Assembly: GCA_043770095.1 (NCBI GenBank)
Contig: JAYVIR010000068.1
Span: 1-25,090, forward strand
Direction of reading: 5' to 3'
Source: JBGSUZ01 sp043770095
Lineage (GTDB): Bacteria > Bacillota > Clostridia > Peptostreptococcales > Acidaminobacteraceae
DNA: 25,090 nt
The position numbers and the translations under genes are program-made. Under the pieces are notes generated by a model, which was not told the origin of the DNA, ran no database searches, and saw nothing but the letters and a program-made list of their open reading frames with translations. Below are positions 1 through 7,653 of this stretch, one piece after another. Positions within the stretch are counted from its first letter, which is position 1. Each line of letters starts with the position of its first letter.

Positions 1-1993
1 CCATGATGCTTGAGATGCTTAGACCAAGTCCCAAGTGACCATAGTACTTAGCACTTGAATAGAGTGGGTCACTCACATGAGGCAGTTCCATCTCTGGAAT
101 CCCTACGCCGTTATCACAGATTTTTAAAGTAGCAAAATCGCCTTCTGTCCAAAAGAAAAATTCAATTTTGGAATTTGATTTGTCTTTAAGATTAAAACCA
201 TGTTCAACAGAATTGTTGATAATTTGATTCAATATTTGCTCAAAAACCAATTGATAAGTATTAATCCTTATATCCGAATCAAAATGTGATTCCCAATCAA
301 TCGTTCTAAACGCAGACTGCTCTATCACCACAGCACGAATACATTCTTTTAACGAAAAACTTGAATGTTTAAGGTCTTCTGCAGAAATTGAAAGGGATTT
401 AAAAGCAGAAACAATATTTACCAATCGATCTAACCCAGTTTTCATCACTTGATTGACTTCATTTACCGTCTCAAAGTACTGCTTTAGGTCTTTAGATTTT
501 AACGTTTTGGTTTCAAATGGTTGCTTAATTTCTTCATTTTTTAGCGCCAAGAATGATGCAGACGAAATCACATTTCCAAGAGGGGTATTGATTTGATGCG
601 CAACATTTGAAACCAGTCTGCTAAGCGCCACAATACGCTCATTTTCTTGTCTTTTAGCTTCAGTAATGTCCACAGAAATTCCCAACAATCCCATTTCTGA
701 TTGATCCAAAATTGGATAGGGGATTTTTTTAATATCATAAACGTGTTCATTTCCTTGCGCATCCGTTAAATGGTACTCTTTTATATGAGCACTTTTACCA
801 TCGCTTAACACAATATCCTCTAAGATTCTAAACCGATTGAGCGGGTTATTCTTATTCGACATATATACTTCTGTATCTTGAAGCCCTTCTATTGCCTTTG
901 TCGACATGCCAAAGAATGTAGCATACTGCTCATTTACAGTGACAAAACGCTGGGAATGATCTTTTGTAAAAACTGGATAGGGAATCAAATCAATGAGTGC
1001 CCTGAGCTGCTTTTCGTAAATTTGGCTTTTCTCAAGTGATTCTCGAAGACGCTCCGTTTGACTTTCCACTGTTTTTCTAAGTGTCCGATTCCATATGCCA
1101 ACCGTTAAAATAATCACTGAGAGTATAAAAATAGAGCCAATCATGATATTTCGATTTCTCTGTTCCACGGCACTGTCAGTAATTTGAGACTTGATCCAGC
1201 TCGATTTTATTTCGTTGAGTTTATTTTTCGGAAAATTTAGAATCACTTTATTCATTATGGAAAGCAAAATGGTCTCATCTTTTATAACCGCCATTGAGAG
1301 CTTAAGCGGATAAGCAAATTGAACGCTTCCATCCATAGAGATGTTATTGATTTTATAGTAATCCGCATAATAATTGACTTGCCCACTGTCTCCGACAAAC
1401 GTGTCCAGTTCTCCAACCGATAAAAGATTCAACCCTTCTTCAATGTCTTTAACTTCAACAAGATTTATTTCTGGAAACAAAAGTTTGAGATAATTTTTTG
1501 TGGCATAGTCTTTAATGACACCAACTTTTTTATCATTTAGCCCGTCTATTCCACCAACCAAAGGACTTCCTTTTCGAATATAAAATTGATTGGGCATAAA
1601 AATATAAGGTGTCGAAAAATTAAGGTACCCGAGTCGATCTTCAGTCGCAACAGCAGCTGACAACATTTGAACCTCTTTGCGCTTAGACGCATCCAGTAAA
1701 GCTTTCCATGTATCATAGCGAATAAAATCAAACTGCAAACCGTAGAGTTCTCCTGCAGCTTTAAGATATTCAATCGTAAACCCCTTATACTGCCCATTTT
1801 CATAAAATTCTATGGGCGCATAAGCAGGATCGGGTGCCACGGTAATTTTAGGATGTGCTTTGATCCATGTGAGTTCTTCTTCTGTAAAGATGCTTGCTTT
1901 TTCCAGCGAATTGCCGAAGGAAAATGAAACGAAGAGGACAGCTATAACAGCAAAAAATCCAAAATTAATCAAGTAATTTCTAAGACTCCTCAA
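1..1993 (-). CDS. Sensor histidine kinase with fused solute-binding (SBP_bac_3) and PAS domains, 3' end missing
   Basis: A membrane sensor kinase; 664 codons are visible and the frame is still open at base 1. In order: an N-terminal signal/membrane helix (about residues 5-26), an SBP_bac_3-like periplasmic domain (about 35-265, beginning FTEEELTWIKAHPKITV, typical of BvgS/EvgS-like sensors), a membrane helix (about 278-300), a PAS domain (about 330-450, ending in a GLLGISVDITEAKR motif), a HisKA-type helix with phospho-acceptor His466 in VAHQINTPLG, and a HATPase domain with N box (NQIINNSVEHGF), G1 (DNGVGIPEME) and G2 (GHLGLGLSIS). The start is a TTG eight bases after GGAGG; a GTG further upstream is too close to that site. 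It probably senses a small solute such as an amino acid and phosphorylates a response regulator encoded to the left of the window. It lies 64 bases downstream of mntH with no clear promoter or terminator between. Domain calls are confident; the ligand is unknown. Confidence 0.9.
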   Translation of the reverse strand, partial: MRSLRNYLINFGFFAVIAVLFVSFSFGNSLEKASIFTEEELTWIKAHPKITVAPDPAYAPIEFYENGQYKGFTIEYLKAAGELYGLQFDFIRYDTWKALLDASKRKEVQMLSAAVATEDRLGYLNFSTPYIFMPNQFYIRKGSPLVGGIDGLNDKKVGVIKDYATKNYLKLLFPEINLVEVKDIEEGLNLLSVGELDTFVGDSGQVNYYADYYKINNISMDGSVQFAYPLKLSMAVIKDETILLSIMNKVILNFPKNKLNEIKSSWIKSQITDSAVEQRNRNIMIGSIFILSVIILTVGIWNRTLRKTVESQTERLRESLEKSQIYEKQLRALIDLIPYPVFTKDHSQRFVTVNEQYATFFGMSTKAIEGLQDTEVYMSNKNNPLNRFRILEDIVLSDGKSAHIKEYHLTDAQGNEHVYDIKKIPYPILDQSEMGLLGISVDITEAKRQENERIVALSRLVSNVAHQINTPLGNVISSASFLALKNEEIKQPFETKTLKSKDLKQYFETVNEVNQVMKTGLDRLVNIVSAFKSLSISAEDLKHSSFSLKECIRAVVIEQSAFRTIDWESHFDSDIRINTYQLVFEQILNQIINNSVEHGFNLKDKSNSKIEFFFWTEGDFATLKICDNGVGIPEMELPHVSDPLYSSAKYYGHLGLGLSISSIM

Positions 1994-2057
1994 TTCACTC
2001 ACCTCCAACGATAGTATTGTCCTTTCAATTGTTAATACCCAAATTCACTAATAAAAC

Positions 2058-3314
2058 CTACAAAAAACTAATAAGCAACATAATATTTAGAACCGTTAAA
2101 ACAATGGCAATGCACCATAAAGCGATTCTATCTTTTAGCGAGTTCTTATATTTGCCCATTACTTTCTCTGATGAGGTTAAATAAATTTGTAAAAAAACGG
2201 TAATCGGCAATTGAATACTCAGTAACATTTGACTATAAATGAGTCCTTGAAATGGATTGGAAATTAAGAATATAAGTACTGTTGCTAGACCTAATATGCC
2301 CGCAACACCAAATTTCGTATGGGTATCAGTGATATCATACGGCTCTCTGTAAAGTCCCGCAAATATAGTACCACCTGCCATTCCAGCGGTTGTCGTTGAA
2401 GCAATCCCAGAAAATAGAAGAGCTACCCCAAAAATCATTGCAGCACCGCCACCCACCAAAGGAATGAGCATTTGTTGAGCCTGTCCAAGTTCAGTGACTT
2501 TTGTATGATTTGCAAAAAAGGCAGTTGCCGCTAGAATAATCATAGCGCTATTAATCGCCCATCCAATCATCATAGAAAAGAGCGTATCGGTAAATTCATA
2601 TTTTAACTGCATCTGTTTAATGGCATCGTCTTCAAGGTTCCACTGCCTACTTTGAATAATCTCCGAGTGGAGAAACAAATTATGCGGCATTACCACTGCA
2701 CCAAGCACGGCCATAATGATTGGCATAGATCCTTGTGGAATACTAATGGTTGTCCAGCCATGAACCGCTGCGTTCCAATCCACATTGACAAGACTTAATT
2801 CGTAAATAAAAGAAACGCCAATAATAGAAACAAAGCCTATAATCCAACGTTCTAATTTTTGATATGAATTTGTGAAGAGCATCCATAAAATCAATGCTAA
2901 TACCATTACAGCACCAAGTTTTATGGGGACTCTAAATAATAAATTTAGTGCAATTGCACCACCCAAAATTTCAGCCAAAGCAGTAGAAACTGCTGCGAGG
3001 ATCCCTGTCCCAAGAACCGTAAATGCTAGCCAAGGCTTTAAATGCTTTCTCGCCGACTCCGCAAGGCAATCCCCTGTAACAATGCCTAAATGGGCAACAT
3101 TATGTTGAAGAATGATTAACATGATGGTAGACAGCGTCACCATCCAGAGGAGCTTATAACCATATTCTGATCCTGCTGCAATATTGGATGCCCAGTTTCC
3201 TGGATCAATAAACCCAACTGTTACCAATAACCCCGGTCCTATGTATTTAAAAAGTCCTTTTAATCCAAAACTTGGTTTATGATCTTTCGTACTAAGCTGT
3301 TTGAATAAATTCAT
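2058..3314 (-). CDS. mntH: Nramp-family divalent metal (Mn2+/Fe2+) transporter
   Basis: A proton-coupled divalent metal importer of 418 residues, the usual bacterial MntH length, with about eleven predicted membrane segments. The metal-binding motifs of canonical Nramp proteins are present: DPGN in TM1 (residues 37-40) and MPHNLFLHS in TM6 (from Met209, with His211). The TM6 methionine favours transition metals; Nramp-related magnesium transporters are known to lack it. The ATG follows AAAGGAG at good spacing. It is the first gene after the cold-shock gene's terminator, so it probably has its own promoter, and a 22-bp imperfect palindrome lies 36 bases upstream of the start, a plausible site for a DtxR/MntR-type repressor. 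Assignment to Nramp is firm; preference for Mn over Fe is inferred from the family. Confidence 0.93.
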   Translation of the reverse strand: MNLFKQLSTKDHKPSFGLKGLFKYIGPGLLVTVGFIDPGNWASNIAAGSEYGYKLLWMVTLSTIMLIILQHNVAHLGIVTGDCLAESARKHLKPWLAFTVLGTGILAAVSTALAEILGGAIALNLLFRVPIKLGAVMVLALILWMLFTNSYQKLERWIIGFVSIIGVSFIYELSLVNVDWNAAVHGWTTISIPQGSMPIIMAVLGAVVMPHNLFLHSEIIQSRQWNLEDDAIKQMQLKYEFTDTLFSMMIGWAINSAMIILAATAFFANHTKVTELGQAQQMLIPLVGGGAAMIFGVALLFSGIASTTTAGMAGGTIFAGLYREPYDITDTHTKFGVAGILGLATVLIFLISNPFQGLIYSQMLLSIQLPITVFLQIYLTSSEKVMGKYKNSLKDRIALWCIAIVLTVLNIMLLISFL

Positions 3315-3350
3315 GATCTAACTCCTTTCATAGACTAATAAATATTCAAA

Positions 3351-3372
3351 GGCTATGATTTCTATCATACCC
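3351..3372. promoter_or_regulatory. 22-bp imperfect palindrome upstream of mntH, candidate metal-repressor operator
   Basis: Two 9-base arms (GGCTATGAT and ATCATACCC) flank TTCT and pair at eight of nine positions. The palindrome sits between the csp terminator and the mntH start. MntR/DtxR operators are palindromes of about this length, but no exact consensus match is claimed. It could also be a small hairpin in the leader. Confidence 0.35.
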
Positions 3373-3384
3373 TAAAATGAACAA

Positions 3385-3411
3385 AAGACATGAAGAAAAT
3401 CTTCATGTCTT
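3385..3411 (-). terminator. Intrinsic terminator of the cold-shock gene
   Basis: A perfect 12-bp inverted repeat (AAGACATGAAGA / TCTTCATGTCTT) with a 3-base loop lies 17 bases past the csp stop codon. On the minus strand it is followed by TTTTGTTC. It separates csp from mntH. Confidence 0.85.
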
Positions 3412-3427
3412 AAAAGTTTACTTAAAA

Positions 3428-3625
3428 TTATAAGCTAACGATGTTTTCAGCTTGAGGGCCTTTAGCACCTTTAGTTACTTCGAAAGAAACTCTTTCGTTC
3501 TCTTCTAAAGTTGTGAAACCGTTTTTTTGAATTTGAGAGAAGTGAGCAAACACATCTGTACCATCTTCAGCTGTAATAAAACCAAAACCTTTTTCTGCAT
3601 TAAACCATTTAACTGTACCGTTCAT
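3428..3625 (-). CDS. CspA-family cold-shock protein
   Basis: A 65-residue single-stranded nucleic-acid-binding protein of the cold-shock domain family, acting as an RNA chaperone in the cytoplasm. The whole protein is one cold-shock domain: it starts MNGTVKWFNAEKGFGFI, carrying RNP1 (KGFGFI), followed by RNP2 (DVFAHF), and ends in the usual PQAENIV strand. Length is normal for CspA/CspB. The ATG follows a strong GGAGG site. It is monocistronic: a sigma-A-like promoter lies about 150-175 bases upstream, giving a long 5' leader as is typical of csp genes, and a strong intrinsic terminator follows. The family is certain, but the paralogue (cspA, B, C or D) cannot be decided from sequence. Confidence 0.96.
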   Translation of the reverse strand: MNGTVKWFNAEKGFGFITAEDGTDVFAHFSQIQKNGFTTLEENERVSFEVTKGAKGPQAENIVSL

Positions 3626-3773
3626 AATAATACCTCCAAATTTTCGTTTTTTCTTTCATTCATTTGCAAAGTAAGTCACCTAAAAATTTAGAATCGGTAT
3701 GATTCTGAAACACTACATGCCTGTTTAAATTTTAAAGTTAGATTATTTTTACGCACAATGTAAGAATAACCTT

Positions 3774-3802
3774 AGTATACCTGAGAACTGGGAAATTGGC
3801 AA
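3774..3802 (-). promoter_or_regulatory. Sigma-A-like promoter of the cold-shock gene
   Basis: On the minus strand TTGCCA (3802-3797) and TATACT (3779-3774) are separated by exactly 17 bases, each matching the consensus at five of six positions. Transcription would start near 3767, giving a leader of about 140 nt. Confidence 0.8.
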
Positions 3803-3833
3803 GCTTTATTTACTAATTGCTCCCTTTAAGGGG

Positions 3834-3863
3834 TTTAGACCGCTACATAGAGGGTATTTTAAT
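3834..3863 (+). promoter_or_regulatory. Weak candidate promoter for the zinc-ribbon gene
   Basis: TTTAGA (four of six) and TTTAAT (five of six) are separated by 18 bases. It is the best pair I found upstream of the gene, but the region is AT-rich, so chance matches are likely. Confidence 0.3.
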
Positions 3864-3946
3864 ATTATAAAAATATATCGGTATTCTATGTCGCATAAAT
3901 TCATACATGTGCGTTTTAACCCTTAGTTTCGAAAGGAGAATTTATT

Positions 3947-4147
3947 ATGACTGAATCAACAAAACAAATATGCCCACATTGTGGAAAAGAAATGATTATC
4001 AAAACGGTTGTTCAAAATTTTTGTTCTTCAAGTGCAGAATTTATTGACACACCTTGCCCTGGTGATGAACCCGAAACGTTAACGCCAATTGCTGGACGTG
4101 ATTCTGAATTGATTGAAGTGTGGTACTGTCCACAGTGCACTGAATAG
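3947..4147 (+). CDS. Small zinc-ribbon-like protein of unknown function
   Basis: A 66-residue protein with a strong ribosome binding site (GAAAGGAG, ten bases before the ATG). It has a CPHCGKE knuckle near the N-terminus and a CPQC knuckle at the C-terminus, so four cysteines are arranged as in a treble-clef or rubredoxin-like zinc ribbon. Two further cysteines lie between (in NFCSSS and DTPCPGD). No membrane segment or catalytic motif is visible. It is a single-gene unit, divergent from csp and closed by a terminator about 70 bases downstream. Metal binding is inferred from the cysteine spacing. I do not recognise the family beyond that; the site and motif make a real gene likely. Confidence 0.75.
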   Translation: MTESTKQICPHCGKEMIIKTVVQNFCSSSAEFIDTPCPGDEPETLTPIAGRDSELIEVWYCPQCTE

Positions 4148-4218
4148 AATTTTTAAAACTGAGTTCTCAGAGGGTTTGGATCCACAACTCGTTGAATATG
4201 GCTTGCAAGTTCTAAAAG

Positions 4219-4250
4219 AAACCCTGGAGTCATCTTAGACTTCAGGGTTT
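4219..4250. terminator. Terminator between converging transcription units
   Basis: A 13-bp stem with one G-T pair (arms 4219-4231 and 4238-4250), a 6-base loop, and TTTT on the plus-strand side. The minus-strand side reads TTTCTTTT, so it can end both the zinc-ribbon gene and the large minus-strand operon. Confidence 0.8.
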
Positions 4251-4304
4251 TGACGTTTCTATTTCTATTCCATGTCCACTTCTATTCCTATTTTGCAGAT
4301 CTAC

Positions 4305-5912
4305 TTAAGCCTCAACTTGAACCATCCACCTATTAAGAAGCCATACTATTCTCTGATAATGATCTGTCACTAGGCGAATTGACTTTCTTTGATCCTGCGA
4401 GAGATTCGCTTCTTCAAGCGTATATCGTTCCCTAATGCTTTCCATAAGCTTTCCTTTATCTGAGGTCATTTGAATCAAGTCTGCTGCAATTAAAGGGTCT
4501 CCTTCATTACTTGCATCTATGCAAAGAGATAAAACGGCATGAGCACTCTCCGTCAAATGATTTAATAAATCAGCCTGTTTGCCCTCTAAAGTACTTTCTT
4601 TAATTTCCTTAATCATATGATATAAGTTGTCTTCAATAGAACTAATCAAGTTTTGGCTATTGTCTAAACTGAGCAATTTTTCCGAGACACTTCGAGAGAG
4701 ATCTTTTAAAAACATTTCTTTTATAAAGCGATCTAGCTCGACATTAAGTTTTTCAGTTGCTTCATGAAGGGTCAGAAAATCATAATCGACAATATCATCT
4801 ACACCCTCATCGATTTCTTCTCTAACCGTATTAATACTCATAAGAAAACGAGACACAGCCCTATTTTGTTCCTTAACAATAAGCTCAATTGCGGTTTCTG
4901 GATCTTCTAGAGCTTGATCGTAAATATATTCTGGCGTTGATAAAATTTCAACACTGCCTCTTGGAAACAATGATTCTAACTGCGCTCGTATAGAATGACT
5001 AAATAATAAGGTCAGTAAAAATGGTAGCAACCGCATGGTTAACAAAAGTATAATGATTTGAACCGATAACGACTCTAAAAAACGCCACTGCGCTATTGTG
5101 CCTAAAGAAAGTCCTGTTGACAAATGAACCACTAAGAATAAAAAAATGACGATAAATCCGACTAACTCGAAAATAATTTGGTAAAACGGCAGCTGTTTAA
5201 CGGAGCCCTTAAATTCACTCATTTCAAGATAACCAATTGCTGCAGCGGCAAGTGGTGAACCGACTATCATAAATCCCATTTGGTTAAAATCAAGCACGCC
5301 TGCATTGCCTAGTGCAATTGCTAAAATGGCTACAGTGGATGTTGACCGTGTCAGTAAGCGAAGAATGACACCAACTAATAGAACCCCAATATAGCCCCAA
5401 TTGCTATGAAGCTGCAAAAAAAAGTGATGAATCACTGGATTTTCAATCATATGCTCTGCGCCATATTCCAATTGGTTAAGACCAAATAGCATAAGTGCAA
5501 CGCCCAATAGAAAACCAATAGTGGGGCGTGTTCTGGCACGATCATTGACGCTATAGTAAATAGATACGGTGCCAAGCAATAGCATAATCAGAAGTTTCAT
5601 GTTCAAATTGACTAAAAGTACAATCAAAAGCGTTCCTACATTGGCAGCAGCTAGTAGTATAAACCCTTGCTCTAAAGTCATCAAGCGACTCATCATCATA
5701 TTGGTGATAATACCCGATGCACTGCCAGCACTGTGGGTCATTGCACCTAATAAGAATCCAGAACCAATACTTTTGATTTTGGAACTTGTCCAATTTTGAA
5801 AATTCATTCGAAATTGTCGTCCAGCCATTTTTTTAATATTGATGTTAAGCGTTTCAACGCCCAATAAAAACAATCCCGTTCCAAGTAGCAAAATAGAAAT
5901 AACCTCAAGCAA
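4305..5912 (-). CDS. Divergent Na/Pi-cotransporter family protein with PhoU-like tail
   Basis: A membrane protein of about 535 residues with two inverted hydrophobic repeats (about 1-310) followed by a helical cytoplasmic region (about 330-535) like the PhoU-like tail of bacterial NptA/YjbB proteins. Canonical members carry a QSSSAT motif in each repeat. Here the matching places read MTHSAGSASG (near residue 60) and LLTRSTSTVA (near residue 190), so both motifs are altered and phosphate transport is not assured. The frame opens with a GTG at 5921 that abuts the AAGGGGG site; the TTG at 5912, eight bases from it, is the better start. It is the last gene of the large operon, following the channel gene by only a few bases. 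Fold is confident; the substrate is open. Confidence 0.8.
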   Translation of the reverse strand: MLEVISILLLGTGLFLLGVETLNINIKKMAGRQFRMNFQNWTSSKIKSIGSGFLLGAMTHSAGSASGIITNMMMSRLMTLEQGFILLAAANVGTLLIVLLVNLNMKLLIMLLLGTVSIYYSVNDRARTRPTIGFLLGVALMLFGLNQLEYGAEHMIENPVIHHFFLQLHSNWGYIGVLLVGVILRLLTRSTSTVAILAIALGNAGVLDFNQMGFMIVGSPLAAAAIGYLEMSEFKGSVKQLPFYQIIFELVGFIVIFLFLVVHLSTGLSLGTIAQWRFLESLSVQIIILLLTMRLLPFLLTLLFSHSIRAQLESLFPRGSVEILSTPEYIYDQALEDPETAIELIVKEQNRAVSRFLMSINTVREEIDEGVDDIVDYDFLTLHEATEKLNVELDRFIKEMFLKDLSRSVSEKLLSLDNSQNLISSIEDNLYHMIKEIKESTLEGKQADLLNHLTESAHAVLSLCIDASNEGDPLIAADLIQMTSDKGKLMESIRERYTLEEANLSQDQRKSIRLVTDHYQRIVWLLNRWMVQVEA

Positions 5913-5928
5913 AATAGGCACCCCCTTA

Positions 5929-7044
5929 TTAGTCTAAATATTTTTTAACGAGTGCCACTAAGAACCCACTCATAACCGTGATACCAAGCAAGCCCTCTGC
6001 TATGGTGAGTACCCGTGCAAATCCCATAGGCGCAATATCTCCGAATCCGATTGTTGTAAATGTAATCCCAGAAAAATAAAGCGATTCAAAAATAGAAAGA
6101 GGATGCTGGGCACTGGCATCAATCGTCATAAAAGTAATGCCTGGCAAGGTGTAAAAAAATGCGAATATAAAGAGCACACCTATGGCAATTTCAAGAAATC
6201 GATGTGGTTTTAAAAAGCCACCTACAAGCCAAATGAATACTCTATGATGCCATCTGTCTTGTGATAATAACACCTCATAAAACAAATAATGCATATAATG
6301 ACCTCTATTATTAACTAAGGATGTAGACTTTTTTAAAAACTGGATCGTTGATAGAATGCCTTTCATCGCCTCCACTTGTTTTATATCTTCAAATGTTTTA
6401 AAGGGTATGAATTCAAATAAATTCATATCCAAATTTAACGCCTCATACCCTTTTATTTGTAATTTCTTAGTCAGATAATTCATGCGTTTTGTAATTCCCA
6501 AAATATCAATTTGCTGATGATCAAAATCCACTTTTTCAAATTCACACGCTTCCAATTCAAAATGACTAAAATAATTGCTTTCTGCTTCAAAAAAAGGGGA
6601 TTTAGAGCCATGAAGCGATGCATAGAAAATTCGGCAAGCGCTAATGAGCAAACGGTTGCAATTGATTGATATTAAAGATAAGTTGGCAATGTTGCTATGA
6701 TAAATTGACAAACTTTCAAATTTAGATTTTCCTGTGCCCACAACCGAAAAGGTATCTAAAAAAATACAATGGTCTATTTCAATTCTAACCTCAGGCCTGA
6801 AACTCTGTATTTTTAATATGACAGGGCAAACAAAAATACAATTTCTAAGAGATAAATGATGTTTCACATCTACAATCCATTCATTTTGTGCAAAAATATG
6901 ATAACTGATTTCTATTTCATCTTCTGGTATTTTGAAAGGTTCTCTTTGCATGACAAAAGGCTCTAAGTTTTCACTTAGAGCTACTTTGTCAAAATCAGGC
7001 CTTGATTTAATATTCAAACTCATTAGTACTTTAGGTAATATCAT
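5929..7044 (-). CDS. Two-TM potassium-channel-like protein with large N-terminal domain
   Basis: A 371-residue protein ending in an Ion_trans_2 pore: a membrane helix (FLEIAIGVLFIFAFFY), a pore loop with the selectivity-filter motif TIGFGD (residues 331-336; the usual form is TVGYGD), and a final helix (LLGITVMSGFLVALV). The first 250 or so residues are soluble and have short, regularly spaced hydrophobic strands rich in Phe, Ile and Cys (for example LEACEFEKVDF), resembling a pentapeptide-repeat or beta-helix domain. The frame can open at a TTG at 7065, but that codon lies upstream of the AAGGAG site; the ATG at 7044 is correctly spaced. There is no cytoplasmic RCK domain, so gating would have to come from the N-terminal part. 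K+ selectivity is inferred from the filter. Confidence 0.82.
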   Translation of the reverse strand: MILPKVLMSLNIKSRPDFDKVALSENLEPFVMQREPFKIPEDEIEISYHIFAQNEWIVDVKHHLSLRNCIFVCPVILKIQSFRPEVRIEIDHCIFLDTFSVVGTGKSKFESLSIYHSNIANLSLISINCNRLLISACRIFYASLHGSKSPFFEAESNYFSHFELEACEFEKVDFDHQQIDILGITKRMNYLTKKLQIKGYEALNLDMNLFEFIPFKTFEDIKQVEAMKGILSTIQFLKKSTSLVNNRGHYMHYLFYEVLLSQDRWHHRVFIWLVGGFLKPHRFLEIAIGVLFIFAFFYTLPGITFMTIDASAQHPLSIFESLYFSGITFTTIGFGDIAPMGFARVLTIAEGLLGITVMSGFLVALVKKYLD

Positions 7045-7077
7045 AAGGGTGACACTCCTTATCAAAACTTTGTGTAC

Positions 7078-7653
7078 TTATATAGCTTGCCTTCTCTTGA
7101 TTTCGTCAATGATTGTCCTTGAAAATTTGGCAAACATTGCACCAGTACGGGCTGTAATCAAATCCTCATCTATGACAATATCTTTATCCACATAGACTGC
7201 CCCAGTGTTCGTAACGCTGCCGTAAATATTATTATGACAGGTCACATGGCGTCCTGAAATACTTTTAGGGATGGGGTCAAAAATCCAAAGTGAGTGGCAA
7301 ATAGCTGCTTTTATAATACTTTTATCTCCCATTATATTTTGAATAAATTGAACAGCCGGTGCTGGTATCAAAGGGTTATCCGAATACCTCAACATTTCTG
7401 AAACGTACCCTGCCGGCACAATAAAGGCGGCGTATTCCTTAAGTGCTTCCGCATCAATCGTTTCAAAACTCTGATCAACAGTGTGGCTCATTCCAAGTTC
7501 AATGCCTTTAAAAGTCAGTTGTGATTGCCCCCAAAGTCTCGTCAAGAACACAACTTCTAAATTTTCCTCTTGAAAGCGATTTTGATAATAAATAATTTCC
7601 TGATCAATAAATCGATTTTCCAAAAGAATGCCTATTTTACGACGTGGATTCAT
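7078..7653 (-). CDS. DJ-1/PfpI family protein
   Basis: A 191-residue class I glutamine-amidotransferase-like protein of the DJ-1/PfpI superfamily, whose members act as glyoxalases, deglycases, proteases or chaperones. The nucleophile elbow AAICHSLWIF has Cys119 followed by His120, as in active PfpI proteins, and an acidic residue (Glu19, in NRFIDQE) sits where the family keeps its catalytic Glu. Length is close to PfpI. Its start overlaps the end of the upstream phosphatase gene by 17 bases, with a GAAAGGAG site inside that gene, so the two are probably translated together. The exact reaction cannot be read from sequence. A role in protecting or repairing sugar-damaged molecules would fit the sugar enzymes upstream, but this is inference. 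Confidence 0.88.
   Translation of the reverse strand: MNPRRKIGILLENRFIDQEIIYYQNRFQEENLEVVFLTRLWGQSQLTFKGIELGMSHTVDQSFETIDAEALKEYAAFIVPAGYVSEMLRYSDNPLIPAPAVQFIQNIMGDKSIIKAAICHSLWIFDPIPKSISGRHVTCHNNIYGSVTNTGAVYVDKDIVIDEDLITARTGAMFAKFSRTIIDEIKRRQAI

Larger units (their letters stand above)
3626..3946. other. Divergent intergenic region between csp and the zinc-ribbon gene
   Basis: These 321 bases hold no gene. They contain the csp promoter (3774-3802), the roughly 140-base csp leader with a small 5-bp hairpin (GAATC/GATTC at 3691-3705), an 11-base palindrome CCCTTTAAGGG near 3822, and a weaker candidate promoter for the plus-strand gene at 3834-3863. Confidence 0.7.

Noticed and set aside
2872..3108. 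A plus-strand open frame inside mntH
   Set aside because: It is antisense to a conserved transporter gene and has no family resemblance.
5551..5799. Two overlapping open frames inside the Na/Pi-like gene
   Set aside because: They are shadows of the main frame, which has clear membrane segments and a clean operon position.
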